Source of the DNA: Bin87 sp965262485
GTDB taxonomy: Bacteria > Chloroflexota > Dehalococcoidia > Lucifugimonadales > UBA3495
NCBI GenBank assembly: GCA_965262485.1
Contig: OZ253540.1
Location: 1,364,001 to 1,428,000, forward strand
Length of the DNA: 64,000 nucleotides
Direction: 5' to 3'
Below, in pieces: positions 16,528-25,022 of this stretch. The translations under genes were made by a program, and so were the position numbers. Every line of letters starts with the position of its first letter. The first letter of the stretch is position 1. The notes below the pieces were generated by a model. That model worked only from the letters and a program-made list of their open reading frames with translations. It ran no database searches and was not told the origin of the DNA.

Positions 16528-17391
16528 GTGGGTACTTTGTACGTAGTTGGCACCCCTATCGGTAATCTGGAAGACCTCACCTTCCGGGCTGCCCGCATCC
16601 TGGCCCAAGTTCCCCTGGTCGCCGCCGAAGACACGCGCGTAACGCGCCGACTGCTGTCTCATCTCGGCGCCAATCCCAGGATGGTCAGTTGCAATGAACA
16701 CAACTGGTCGCGCCGCCTGCCCGAACTGCTGGACGCACTGGAACTGGGCGACGTTGCCTACACCACCGACGCCGGTTCACCCTCCATCAGCGACCCTGGA
16801 GCCGGCCTGGTGGCAGCCGTCATCGAAGCGGGCCACCAGGCGGTAACCATCCCCGGCGTATCTGCAGTCACCGCCGCCCTGCCGGTATCCACATTTCCAG
16901 CCGACCGGTTTCTGTTCCTGGGATTTCTACCCCGACGGCACAACGCCCGCGTCGCCGCCCTACAGGAGGGCGCGTTGTCCGGATGCACCCTCGTCATCTT
17001 CGAGGCCCCCCATCGTGTGCGTGCCACCCTGTCCGACATTGCCGACGCGCTAGACGACACCCCGGTAGCGGTGTGCCGGGAACTCACCAAGCTCCACGAA
17101 GAGATCTGGCGCGGCCGCCCGTCTGACGCTTTGCTTCATTTCACGCAGCCCCGCGGCGAGTTCACCATCGTCATCGGAGCGCCACCCATCGATAGCGAAA
17201 GCCGGGGAGCGGATGCGTCCCCGGCTATAGTCATCGAAGCAGCCCGTCTGGCCCTTTTGGAACGGCGCGCCATCGGAATGCGTGGCCGCCAGGCCGTGGC
17301 GGAGGTCGTCGCCGCAACCGGACTGCCCCACCGCACCGTGTACACCCTTTGGGTTGAAACCGGCGCCGCGCCGCAACCTACCCCGGATTGA
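16528..17391 (+). CDS. rsmI: 16S rRNA (cytidine1402-2'-O)-methyltransferase
   Basis: A protein of 287 residues with GTG start. It has all RsmI marks: GTLYVVGTPIGNLEDLTFRA at the N-terminus, VAAEDTRVTRRLLSHLG, DAGSPSISDPGAGLV, PGVSAVTAALPVS and the C-terminal 'FEAPHRVRATLSDIADAL'. The enzyme methylates C1402 in the decoding centre of 16S rRNA with S-adenosylmethionine. It diverges from the TPP-enzyme gene and converges with the hydratase gene at 17445. Confidence 0.95.
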   Translation: MGTLYVVGTPIGNLEDLTFRAARILAQVPLVAAEDTRVTRRLLSHLGANPRMVSCNEHNWSRRLPELLDALELGDVAYTTDAGSPSISDPGAGLVAAVIEAGHQAVTIPGVSAVTAALPVSTFPADRFLFLGFLPRRHNARVAALQEGALSGCTLVIFEAPHRVRATLSDIADALDDTPVAVCRELTKLHEEIWRGRPSDALLHFTQPRGEFTIVIGAPPIDSESRGADASPAIVIEAARLALLERRAIGMRGRQAVAEVVAATGLPHRTVYTLWVETGAAPQPTPD

Positions 17392-17444
17392 TCGCGCCGG
17401 TCATCAACGCACGCGCATGGTCCAGTACGCGCATGGTCCTGGAG

Positions 17445-18245
17445 TTAGGCCACCACCACCACGGCCTCGCCCAACCCTTCGATGGAAATCCGGCCTTCCG
17501 ACGCAAATTCCAGCGGAGTCGGAGGCACCAGGCTTCCCGTGATAACCACGTCCCCGGCCTTCAGTGGGTGGTTATGCTTCGCCAGCTCGTTGGCCAGCCA
17601 CACCAGCGGCTCAAAGGGATGACCCATCACGTCCCGGCCATACCCCTCGCCCACCTGCTCGTGGTTGATGGTCATCACGCCTTTGCAGTTCACCAGGTCT
17701 TTGCTTTGCCAGTCGGTAACCGGATCGCCCAGCACGATGCCCGAATTCAGTATGTTGACGGCCACGCTGAACAACGTTCGTTCTTCGGTCGTAAGGTCGG
17801 GCGGTGTCCGCAGGTCCACGATTTCAAACGCCGTTGCCACTTCCGCCACCGCTTCGGCCACCTTTTCCCGGGTGTAGGGCGCTCCCGACACCGGCAGGTC
17901 GCGACCCAGCGTAACGCCAACCTCCAGCTCAATGCCCAGGTTCACGTACTCGGTATAGTTCAGTACCACCGGCGAGCGCAAAATCACCTTTTGAAATACC
18001 GCGCCCAATACCGGATGATCCAGACCGGCCCGTTCCTGCATCACCGGCGTGGTATAAGCCAGCTTGTACCCGGCCAACGGGCCCCAGATGCTCGACAACA
18101 TGCAGTGCAGTTCTCTCTGAATCCCGTAGGCTTCTTCCAGCGTCTTGGGGAACAGGTTATCCGGGAGTCGATCAAAGGGCTTCACGGACTGGTATTTTTC
18201 GAAGATTAGTTCGGCCGCTAGACGGGCCGGCGTCGTGGTAACCAT
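17445..18245 (-). CDS. 2-keto-4-pentenoate hydratase / fumarylacetoacetate hydrolase family protein
   Basis: A protein of 266 residues. The N-terminus ('AYGIQRELHCMLSSIWGPLA' then GYKLAYT) and the metal-binding core 'GIELEVGVTLGRDLPVSG' match MhpD/XylJ-type hydratases and 4-oxalocrotonate decarboxylases of meta-cleavage pathways. It ends with a compact beta stretch (SIEGLGEAVVVV). These enzymes use Mg2+ or Mn2+ to hydrate 2-hydroxypentadienoates or to decarboxylate oxalocrotonate. No dioxygenase genes are adjacent, so the pathway is not defined here. Confidence 0.87.
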   Translation of the reverse strand: MVTTTPARLAAELIFEKYQSVKPFDRLPDNLFPKTLEEAYGIQRELHCMLSSIWGPLAGYKLAYTTPVMQERAGLDHPVLGAVFQKVILRSPVVLNYTEYVNLGIELEVGVTLGRDLPVSGAPYTREKVAEAVAEVATAFEIVDLRTPPDLTTEERTLFSVAVNILNSGIVLGDPVTDWQSKDLVNCKGVMTINHEQVGEGYGRDVMGHPFEPLVWLANELAKHNHPLKAGDVVITGSLVPPTPLEFASEGRISIEGLGEAVVVVA

Positions 18246-18424
18246 TTGGCACCCCCTGCTGGTTGGCTTTGCTGGTTTAATTTGGTTGAGATTATACGCT
18301 TGCCACGCAACCCCGCAGCTGCGCCGGCAATCCTGAACGCCTGCGCCAAAAAAACCGCCAGCCTCCGGAGTACTTCCCGGGCAACTGGCGGCTCCAGAAT
18401 ACTGCGCTCAGATTCTACGAACGA

Positions 18425-18631
18425 CTACCGGGCCTCGCTGCCCGCCTCGAACCCGCAGTCCTGATGCGTGCCGTCGCAGAACGGCTTGTTGTCCGACTGT
18501 CCGCAACGGCAGAAGGACACCCATCGACCCTCGGGAATCGCGTACTGGTTCCCGCTCTGGTCAACAATCTCGATTTCTCCGATAATCCGCAGCGGGCCGT
18601 TGCCCCGGATTTCCACTTTGACGTCTGCCAT
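18425..18631 (-). CDS. CDGSH iron-sulfur domain protein
   Basis: A 68-residue protein with the full CDGSH-type [2Fe-2S] motif near the C-terminus: FCRCGQSDNKPFCDGTH (C-x-C-x2-S-x3-P-x-C-D-G-T-H, three Cys and one His ligand). The N-terminal part (VEIRGNGPLRIIGEIEIVD) is the short beta lead-in common to bacterial single-domain members. Such proteins act in electron or Fe-S transfer. A TGAGGAGGG site lies ahead of ATG 18631. It is followed upstream by the cupin gene at 18686 on the same strand. Confidence 0.93.
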   Translation of the reverse strand: MADVKVEIRGNGPLRIIGEIEIVDQSGNQYAIPEGRWVSFCRCGQSDNKPFCDGTHQDCGFEAGSEAR

Positions 18632-18685
18632 TTTATCCCTCCTCAGGAATGATTGGTTTCAGTGTGGCATTGTGCCACAAGTTCG

Positions 18686-19078
18686 TTACAGATTCACTAC
18701 CAGGTTGTCAGGGGCGCGGCAGAGGATACCGACCTGCTCCTCGTCGTAGGGGTTCTCCTCGATGTGCGGCGTGTTGGCCGGCACGAAGATGAAGTCGCCA
18801 GGCCCGGCTTCAATAGACTGCTCGAAATTCTCCCCGAACCACACCCTGACGTATCCCTGCAGCACGTAGGCGGCAGTCTCGGCTTCCAGATGTGTATGGG
18901 GCGGCCCCTTCTCCCGTGGCGCTGCCGTCACCTTCCCCATCCAGATCTTGGTGGTGTCGCCCTTGCCGGGCATGATTGCCGGCTGGCGGACCATGCCGGG
19001 CGTCTGGATAGTCTCTGAGGCGTCGCCCACGGTATGCACCACGTAAGGCTTGGCGTCGGTCTGCTGCTGTGTTGCCAT
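18686..19078 (-). CDS. Cupin domain protein
   Basis: About 130 residues from ATG 19078, which is eight bases from GGAG. The single cupin fold shows GPPHTHLEAETAAYVLQGYV (motif 1, metal-binding HxH and Glu) and a second motif, GPGDFIFVPANTPHIEENP. Small cupins of this type bind one metal; the substrate is unknown. It is in line with the CDGSH gene. A REP-like palindrome lies just upstream of it. Confidence 0.85.
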   Translation of the reverse strand: MATQQQTDAKPYVVHTVGDASETIQTPGMVRQPAIMPGKGDTTKIWMGKVTAAPREKGPPHTHLEAETAAYVLQGYVRVWFGENFEQSIEAGPGDFIFVPANTPHIEENPYDEEQVGILCRAPDNLVVNL

Positions 19079-19105
19079 TGTCATTACTCCTTGTTGATAG
19101 CCGTT

Positions 19106-19125
19106 ATTCCGGCGAAAGCCGGAAT
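19106..19125. repeat. REP-like palindrome
   Basis: ATTCCGGC and GCCGGAAT pair around GAAA; followed by CCAG. Similar short palindromes lie at 25648-25667 and 48931-48951. Confidence 0.65.
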
Positions 19126-19136
19126 CCAGAAACATC

Positions 19137-19514
19137 CTAACGAGCCGGATTCGCCGGATAGTCCTCGCTCATGCCAGTGTCCCCGGTCTGAATGATAAAG
19201 TCGCGGCGGTCGCGATACAAGCGGGCGCGGTTCAGCACCACTTCCCTATCGTCATCGTCGGCATCCAGGACAGCCTTGATCGTGTCGCTATCCGCCATGA
19301 ACCAGTATTTATAGTCGCCTATGAAAAGATAGGCCGTCGGCCCGCTGAAAAAGTACCCGTTGAACGCCTCCCCGTCGCAGATCCGCTGGCACACCGCTTG
19401 CATCAACTCCCGCTCTCCGTCCTTCTGGAGCAGTACATACTCGTGCGGCCACGTCTCGCGGTAGGTTTTGGCCTCGCGCCAGGGGGCGTTAGCGATGAGC
19501 TCCGTTAGTTTCAT
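19137..19514 (-). CDS. Hypothetical protein
   Basis: A protein of about 125 residues, not recognised beyond being a compact soluble alpha/beta protein. Visible features: an N-terminal 'PWREAKTYRETWPHEYVLLQ' segment, a single Cys pair (AVCQRICDG), an aromatic 'YLFIGDYKYWFMAD' core, and an acidic 'DADDDDREVVLNRARLYRDR' helix. ATG 19514 is nine bases from AAGGA; ATG 19523 is too close to it. It follows the nuclease-like gene at 19542 by about 27 bases on the same strand. Confidence 0.6.
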   Translation of the reverse strand: MKLTELIANAPWREAKTYRETWPHEYVLLQKDGERELMQAVCQRICDGEAFNGYFFSGPTAYLFIGDYKYWFMADSDTIKAVLDADDDDREVVLNRARLYRDRRDFIIQTGDTGMSEDYPANPAR

Positions 19515-19541
19515 TGCGCCCATCCTTTCGACATAGCGACG

Positions 19542-20783
19542 CTACCCCTCATCGGCGAGCATCGCCTGCAGGCGCGGGTGAAGTGTGCTGACCAAAAAGT
19601 TGAGGCGTTCCTGCATCCATTCAACGGTCTCTCGAAAATCCACGCTTTCCTCACCTTCAGCCAGAAATGCCAAACTACCGGGCCGCCGGAATCCGATTCT
19701 GGGGCGGCCCGCGGCGTTTCGCCAATGCTCCAGTTCATTACCCATTTGACTCTTCAGTTCCTCAAACGACGTGACGAGCTGCTCGAAGACGCGAACGGCA
19801 CGCGGTTGATCTCTCCGCGCCATTAAGAAACAACCAACCTCACCGGAACGACGCTGCAAATATCCGTCGAAACACAACGCCCAACCGCCAAATCCCGCGT
19901 TTCGCACCGGTATGTACAGTGTCGAGTCTTTGACGGGAACCGGAACCGCCACATTGGTATCCGAAAAGGAGTAATCCCGCAGCACTGCGCTCCAGAACCG
20001 CAGGTTATCTTCGTCTTGGTCTGAAAGAGCCTCTTGTTGCGCATCGACATCCCCAACAGCAACGTCAGTGACCAAACCGCCATCAACAACAAAGCGTTGC
20101 ACGATTTCGGTACGCGCCAGTACACGAGGCTGGACGATAAGGCGGTTGGCGGCATCGCGGTAAAGCGCAGCTTCCACCATCGCCAAATTGAAGTGCAGAC
20201 CGCTGTAACGCCGCACAAAATCGACGATGTTGGCCGCGCCCTCCTGAATCCCATCGCCGATAATCAGCAACAAAAATTCGCCACGCCTTAGATGGCGAGT
20301 TACGTTGTCAACAAATTCCGCTTCCTTTACGTCCGGCCAGCGCTCTCGGACCAAATCGTAGATGGCGTTGCCGCGTTTCCCGCTAGCAAGCGAGACCTGT
20401 CGCTGCAAGTCCTCATAACCCCACGACGCCAGATCCTTAGCGTAGTCTAGGATTTGGCCAATAACTTCACGCCGCGCCTGTGGGTTGCGCCAAAGCTTGA
20501 ACTCAGCAAGAGTAATCCTACCCGACTGATTGATGTATAGCGCATCAGCATATCCGGCCGGCAGCTCCAGTTGCCGGCAAATCGGAACAGTGCCATCGTA
20601 AGATGAGTCAATTGCGCCGATGGGCAACGCCCCCGGATAGCGAAACAGCAGGTCTTCAAGGTCATTTTCGTAAATGCCTCCGCTGGCTGTCCCCGCTCCC
20701 AACGGTACACGCTGCAAGACTTCGGCAGAGGCACGGTTGCCCGTACTTACCCGTATTAAATCGCCGTAGGTCTGCGTCGTCAT
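19542..20783 (-). CDS. Hypothetical protein with PD-(D/E)xK nuclease-like N-terminal domain
   Basis: A protein of 413 residues. Residues 75-120 or so read YADALYIN, then ITLAEFKLWRNPQARREVIG and a QILDYAKDL helix: a D followed by E-x-K with a downstream helix, as in PD-(D/E)xK nucleases. A second conserved-looking region is 'RHLRRGEFLLLIIGDGIQEG'. The C-terminal half contains a long helix-rich part with no named domain. It reads with its neighbours at 19137, 20812 and 21184, all minus strand with short gaps. A nuclease role is inference from the motif. Confidence 0.7.
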   Translation of the reverse strand: MTTQTYGDLIRVSTGNRASAEVLQRVPLGAGTASGGIYENDLEDLLFRYPGALPIGAIDSSYDGTVPICRQLELPAGYADALYINQSGRITLAEFKLWRNPQARREVIGQILDYAKDLASWGYEDLQRQVSLASGKRGNAIYDLVRERWPDVKEAEFVDNVTRHLRRGEFLLLIIGDGIQEGAANIVDFVRRYSGLHFNLAMVEAALYRDAANRLIVQPRVLARTEIVQRFVVDGGLVTDVAVGDVDAQQEALSDQDEDNLRFWSAVLRDYSFSDTNVAVPVPVKDSTLYIPVRNAGFGGWALCFDGYLQRRSGEVGCFLMARRDQPRAVRVFEQLVTSFEELKSQMGNELEHWRNAAGRPRIGFRRPGSLAFLAEGEESVDFRETVEWMQERLNFLVSTLHPRLQAMLADEG

Positions 20784-20811
20784 TTTGATTGCTCACAGTG
20801 ATAGGGTGGGC

Positions 20812-21177
20812 TCATTCCTCCATCGCCAGCAGGTCGATTATGAATGAGCGAATGACTGGTTCATAAAACAACACATCTTCAAAATCTAACCGTTGCCCGT
20901 CCCCGTTGGCCTGAAATTCAAGCGCGTTCAGATAACCTGCCATTAGTCCGAGGCCGGGGTCAACCTGCCGGTCCAGGCTGTCGATAAAAGGTTCCACATC
21001 GTCATAGTTAGAGGAATGCAACTTATGGCCGCGGGCCAGAGTCGCCTGCTGGATGGCCGCTTCCGTGGCCTTCCAAAGGAAGGTTGACGCTTGGACGTGC
21101 TTGCCGCGCAGCAGGCTCAGGTCGGCATGGTCGAGTAACGACTGGATGTTTTCGGGGATAGGGCTTTTGGAGGTCAT
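20812..21177 (-). CDS. Hypothetical HEPN/PaREP1-like helical protein
   Basis: A 121-residue, mostly helical protein. The 'LSLLRGKHVQASTFLWKATE' helix followed by AAIQQATLARGHKLHSSNYDD resembles the PaREP1/HEPN-type four-helix fold (pattern memory only). It lacks the RxxxxH motif of HEPN RNases, so RNase activity is not supported. It starts only seven bases downstream of the stop of the gene at 21184 and probably shares its transcript. Confidence 0.55.
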   Translation of the reverse strand: MTSKSPIPENIQSLLDHADLSLLRGKHVQASTFLWKATEAAIQQATLARGHKLHSSNYDDVEPFIDSLDRQVDPGLGLMAGYLNALEFQANGDGQRLDFEDVLFYEPVIRSFIIDLLAMEE

Positions 21178-21183
21178 AGTTAT

Positions 21184-22128
21184 CTAATCCTCCGGCGCGG
21201 CCACCGCAATGACGGCAGCGCCGGCCCGCGTCGCCCGCTCGCGTTCCGCGTCCGGGATTTCACTGCCCACGACAATGGCGCCGCATTCGTCGCCGATTGC
21301 CTTTGCCAGCGTCCGGGCGCGGCGGACGGCGCGGTTAACGTGCGTGCTGTTCACCGTGACGCCGATTTCCACGACGGCGTAGGCGAGTTGCCCCGCCGCG
21401 TTTTGGCCGGCAAGGATGATGTCGGCGTTCAGCAGATCTTCGTATTCATCGTCGCTGATAGCGTCGGCGTCGTTCAACAGCGTTAGAAGCGGGGCGTCCG
21501 TCTCGCCCCAATCGGTATGCAACACTTGTGCCTCCGACAACCCCATGGTGAGGCTGGTCCGGCGGCGGATTATCCTGGCAACCCGGCGCTCAAATCGGCT
21601 CCCAGTCAAATTACCCACCCGGCTGCTGGTTTCCGTCAGTGTTCTGGACATGGCATCGGTGCTGGCCTTCAATTCAGCAATGTGGACGACTACTACATCA
21701 GTACGGTCAACCACTTCATCGATACGAGCAACCACCACATCAGTACGGTCAACCACTTCATCGATACGAGCAACCACCACATCGGTGCGGATGACCAGCG
21801 CAGTCAGCGTCTCTTTGATGCTGGTGATTTCGTCTTTGGCTCCAGCGATTTCGTCTTTGATTCCGGCAATTTCACGGGCTGTGTGGGCTTGCGCCAATGC
21901 CTGGGCTTCCTGTCTTTCACGGATGGCCTGCAGCTCCCGCTCTATATCCTCGTGGGCGGCAACGAACTCCGCAGTCGCCTGCTCAATGGCCTGGCGCACG
22001 GCGCCGGCAATCTCAGGCAACTGCTGCTTGATTAGCTCCAGGTCTTCCGCATGGAGCGCCAAGGTTGCCTGTATCGCGGCAATTTCGTCCTGAGGCGTTT
22101 GCATCGTGGACATCAGGTATCCGCTCAT
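21184..22128 (-). CDS. Coiled-coil protein with nuclease-fold C-terminal domain
   Basis: A protein of up to 314 residues (several in-frame ATGs at 22128, 22113 and 22104; no clear ribosome site decides between them). Residues 15-170 are a long coiled coil that contains RTDVVVARIDEVVD repeats (42-base DNA repeats, 21695-21778). The last 120 residues resemble the degenerate PD-(D/E)xK domain of coiled-coil/DUF3782-like proteins: 'NADIILAGQNAAGQLAYAVV' then EIGVTVNSTHVNRAVRRA. The usual E-x-K Lys is replaced (EIG), so activity is doubtful. It is the first gene of the run down to 19137. Confidence 0.7.
   Translation of the reverse strand: MSGYLMSTMQTPQDEIAAIQATLALHAEDLELIKQQLPEIAGAVRQAIEQATAEFVAAHEDIERELQAIRERQEAQALAQAHTAREIAGIKDEIAGAKDEITSIKETLTALVIRTDVVVARIDEVVDRTDVVVARIDEVVDRTDVVVVHIAELKASTDAMSRTLTETSSRVGNLTGSRFERRVARIIRRRTSLTMGLSEAQVLHTDWGETDAPLLTLLNDADAISDDEYEDLLNADIILAGQNAAGQLAYAVVEIGVTVNSTHVNRAVRRARTLAKAIGDECGAIVVGSEIPDAERERATRAGAAVIAVAAPED
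21695..21778. repeat. Two perfect 42-bp tandem repeats inside the coiled-coil gene
   Basis: The unit starts ACATCAGTACGGTCAACCAC and is repeated exactly once at 21737; a third, diverged partial unit follows at 21779. The unit is 14 codons long, so copy changes keep the frame and the coiled-coil register. Confidence 0.9.
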
Positions 22129-22143
22129 TCAGTGAGAGTGAAA

Positions 22144-22172
22144 GTTGGGGCGCATTAATTATACGCCCCAAC
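22144..22172 (-). terminator. Hairpin after the molybdopterin oxidase gene
   Basis: GTTGGGGCG pairs with CGCCCCAAC around an AT-rich loop, 28 bases past the stop at 22200, and is followed by TTTCAC on the minus strand. The loop read on the minus strand contains TATAAT about 30 bases ahead of the next gene, so it may also carry that gene's -10 element. Confidence 0.6.
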
Positions 22173-22199
22173 GTTGTTGCTAACGGATATCGCGCCGCA

Positions 22200-24533
22200 T
22201 TATCCGCCGTTCTGCTCCCACAGCGCTTCCAGCACCGATCCCGGATTCATCGGCAGGTTGTTCATCCTGACCCCCAATGCGTCGTGGATGGCGTTGGCGA
22301 TGGTGGCCATGGGCGGCACAATCGGAACCTCGCCCACGCCGCGCACTCCATATGGATGGCCCGGGTTGGGGACTTCAACCACCACCGCGTCGATCATCGG
22401 CAGGTCCAGGGCCGTCGGCATCCGGTAGTCCAGGAAGCTGGAATTCTGCATTTCGGCGTTGTCGTTGAAGAAATACTCTTCGTTGAGCGCCCAACCGATG
22501 CCCTGCACGGCGCCGCCCTGTATCTGCCCCTCCACGTAGGACGGGTGAATCGCAGTGCCGGCGTCCTGAATGGCGGTGTAGCGCAGGATGTCCACCTTGC
22601 CCGTGTCAACGTCCACGGCAACGTCGGCGATATGCAGCGCGTATGCGCCCCCGGCTCCCCGGGGATCGACGTTGGCGCTACCCACAATCGGCCCACCGGT
22701 CCCGTTCAGGCGGGCTGCCAGTTGCTGGAAGGTAAAGCGCAGTTCCGGCTCCGATTTGTGCTGAATCACGCCGTCGGCATATTCAACGTTATCGGCCTCG
22801 ATGTCCCAGATCCGGGCGGCGCGCTGGATCATCTGCTCTTTCACGTCCTGCGCCGCCTCGTACGACGCCCAGCCGGTCTTGAAGGCCACGCCGCTGCCGC
22901 CGGTCATCGAGGTGAACCCCACCGAGTTGGTGTCGCCCACTGACGGGTTGACCGCTTCCGCCGCGATACCCAGCACTTCCGCAACGTGCATGGCTGCCAC
23001 TGCCCGGCTCCCCCCGATGTCGGGTGAACCCTCCACCAGCGTAACCGATCCGTCGGCCAGTACGCTGACGATGGCGCTGGCCGGCCCGGTTCCATTGAAC
23101 CAGAACCCGCCGGCGACTCCGCGGCCTACCTTCTTCCCCTCGGCTTCCGCAGACCGGTCAATTGGTGAGTTCCAGTGGTCGTGACTGCGCGCCGCCTGCA
23201 CCGTCTCCTGCCAGCCAATGCTGCCAAACTGAGGCCCGGTAACCCGCCGGTCTCCTTCCCTCGCGCCGTTCAACGCTCGGAATTCCAGCTTGTCCATGCC
23301 CAGCGATTCGCACAACTCGTCCACCACCGACTCAACCGCGTAAGCGGCCGCCGGCGATCCGGGCGCCCGATAGGCCGCGGTCTTCGGGTGGTTCAGCACC
23401 ACATCCGCCGCCTCGATCTTCCCGTTGGCAATGTTGTAGCAGGACAATGCGCATTGCGCGCCAGGGTTCACCGGTGAGCCGGGGTATGCGCCCGCCTCGT
23501 AATACAGCGAAACGTCCGCCGCTGTAATCTTGCCGTCATTAGTAACGCCCATCTTCACGCGCAGGTATCCGCCCGACGTCGGCCCGGTCCCTTCGAACAC
23601 CTCGGTTCGCGACATCGCCACCTTCACCGGCCGGCCGGTCTTGCGAGATAGCACCGCAGCCACCGGCTCCAGGTAAACCAGCGTTTTGCCGCCGAATCCG
23701 CCGCCAATCTCAAGCTGCACCACCCGGATCTTGGATACGGGCATACCCAGGATTGTCGCTGTCTGGTCCCGCACGTTGAAATGACCCTGGCTGCTGCACC
23801 AGATGGTCAGCGTGTCATCGGCGTTCCACAGGGCGGTCGCTGCGTGCGGCTCGATGTATCCCTGGTGCACGGCCTTGGTGCGGAACTCGCGTTCGATCAC
23901 GATATCCGCCTCGCCAAACCCTGCGTCCAGGTCGCCAAGCTCGTAGAAATAGCGGTTTGACACGTTTCCGGTCTTGCCGGTGTCTCCCTCCGCCATCAGT
24001 CCGCCGGGCCTAACGCTGGGATCGTTCAGGTTGGCCAACCGTTCGTGAACCAGCGGGGCATCGTCCCGCATGGCTTCCAAAACGTCGGTTACGGGCGTCA
24101 ATACCTCGTACTCAACCTCTATCAAGGACAGGGCTTCCTCGGCAGTGTGGGCGTTATCCGCCGCCACCGCCGCCACCGCATGGCCCTTGTAAAGCGCCTT
24201 TTCCGCCGCCAGGCAGTTATTGCTCAGGAATTTGGGGTTGATCATCGCCCCCTCGCCCAGGTCAACCACGCGGCCGGCCGGCTGAGGAAAGTCTGCCGAT
24301 GTAACCACAGCCAGGACTCCAGGCATTGCCTCGGCCCGAGAGGTGTCGATGCTCTTGATCCGGGCGTGGGCGTGCGGACTCCGCAGTACTTTGGCGTGTA
24401 GCAAACCCGGCAGCCGAAAATCGGCTCCGTACTGCGCGCGTCCGGTAACCTTGTCGGTTCCGTCATGTCGTATCGGCCGGCTGCCGATTACTCGGTATCC
24501 ATTGGTTTCGGTTGATTGCTGAGTGGTGGTCAT
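22200..24533 (-). CDS. Xanthine dehydrogenase-family molybdopterin-binding (large) subunit
   Basis: A protein of 777 residues. The N-terminal aldehyde oxidase/xanthine dehydrogenase a/b hammerhead domain starts with GTDKVTGRAQYGADFRLPG. The Mo-binding part follows, with 'QLEIGGGFGGKTLVYLEPVA', the active-site loop KTAAYRAPGSPAAAYAVE, and GGSGVAFKTGW. The loop is not AYxCSFR or AYRGAGR, so it is not a CO dehydrogenase CoxL. It fits oxidation of an aldehyde, purine or aromatic compound; the substrate is unknown. No FAD-binding medium or [2Fe-2S] small subunit gene is next to it. Confidence 0.9.
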   Translation of the reverse strand: MTTTQQSTETNGYRVIGSRPIRHDGTDKVTGRAQYGADFRLPGLLHAKVLRSPHAHARIKSIDTSRAEAMPGVLAVVTSADFPQPAGRVVDLGEGAMINPKFLSNNCLAAEKALYKGHAVAAVAADNAHTAEEALSLIEVEYEVLTPVTDVLEAMRDDAPLVHERLANLNDPSVRPGGLMAEGDTGKTGNVSNRYFYELGDLDAGFGEADIVIEREFRTKAVHQGYIEPHAATALWNADDTLTIWCSSQGHFNVRDQTATILGMPVSKIRVVQLEIGGGFGGKTLVYLEPVAAVLSRKTGRPVKVAMSRTEVFEGTGPTSGGYLRVKMGVTNDGKITAADVSLYYEAGAYPGSPVNPGAQCALSCYNIANGKIEAADVVLNHPKTAAYRAPGSPAAAYAVESVVDELCESLGMDKLEFRALNGAREGDRRVTGPQFGSIGWQETVQAARSHDHWNSPIDRSAEAEGKKVGRGVAGGFWFNGTGPASAIVSVLADGSVTLVEGSPDIGGSRAVAAMHVAEVLGIAAEAVNPSVGDTNSVGFTSMTGGSGVAFKTGWASYEAAQDVKEQMIQRAARIWDIEADNVEYADGVIQHKSEPELRFTFQQLAARLNGTGGPIVGSANVDPRGAGGAYALHIADVAVDVDTGKVDILRYTAIQDAGTAIHPSYVEGQIQGGAVQGIGWALNEEYFFNDNAEMQNSSFLDYRMPTALDLPMIDAVVVEVPNPGHPYGVRGVGEVPIVPPMATIANAIHDALGVRMNNLPMNPGSVLEALWEQNGG

Positions 24534-24770
24534 TATGCACCTGCCAATTCCGGTTCTTACTTCCCTACTCTAAAAGCCGCGGACGTTCTGCCGAAGAATC
24601 GCGTCATCCATCAGCCCGACCCGAAGCGTCAATCTCGCACGACTCGCCACGATACCCTCCAGTCAAGAGTGTCAGCAGCCAGTCTAACGGCGCCATATTA
24701 CCATACGACGAATCCGAAGAGCCTGCGGGTATTCCCATTCCCCCGCTCGCGCTGCGCCCGTCGAAGGATG

Positions 24771-24810
24771 CCCTCTCCCTTGATGGTAGAGGGTTGGGGT
24801 GAGGGTGAAA
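24771..24810. repeat. A-family dispersed repeat (CCCTCTCCCTTGATGG type)
   Basis: Begins CCCTCTCCCTTGATGG and continues AGAGGGTTGGGGTGAGGGTG. Near-identical copies occur at 33028-33068 and 34414-34453; the first half is an imperfect palindrome. Confidence 0.85.
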
Positions 24811-24885
24811 TTCCCAGCACCAACCCACCCCGCTCATCGTGAGCCTGTCGAAGGACGTGGCAATCCCGTTGCAAACCACGGCCCA

Positions 24886-24918
24886 AAATCCTGTCCATCC
24901 TGTCCATCCATGTAAATA
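24886..24918. repeat. B-family dispersed repeat (CCTGTCCATCC type)
   Basis: Core AATCCTGTCCATCCTGTCCA followed by TCCATGTAAA. Related copies are at 32988-33018, 34561-34582 and 36008-36053. Confidence 0.8.
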
Positions 24919-25022
24919 CACGTCCCCACGCCCACTCATCCTGAGCCCGTCGAAGGATAATCCTGAAAATGACAAGGGGCGCTAACCAGCGCCCCTGACA
25001 CGGTCAAACTTGAAGCGTCCGT

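Larger units (their letters stand above)
24534..25022. other. Intergenic repeat-rich gap
   Basis: About 490 bases with no convincing gene. It holds one A-family repeat (24771-24810), one B-family repeat (24886-24918), and two C-family units (24834-24855 and 24934-24958, with the core GAGCCTGTCGAAGGA or a one-base variant). The remainder looks non-coding. Confidence 0.7.

Noticed and set aside
21695..21778. CRISPR-like direct repeats
   Set aside because: Units are contiguous with no spacers, lie in frame within a coiled-coil gene and no cas gene is present.
22200..24533. CO dehydrogenase large subunit (coxL)
   Set aside because: The active-site loop reads AYRAPGSP, not AYxCSFR or AYRGAGR, and coxM/coxS are missing.
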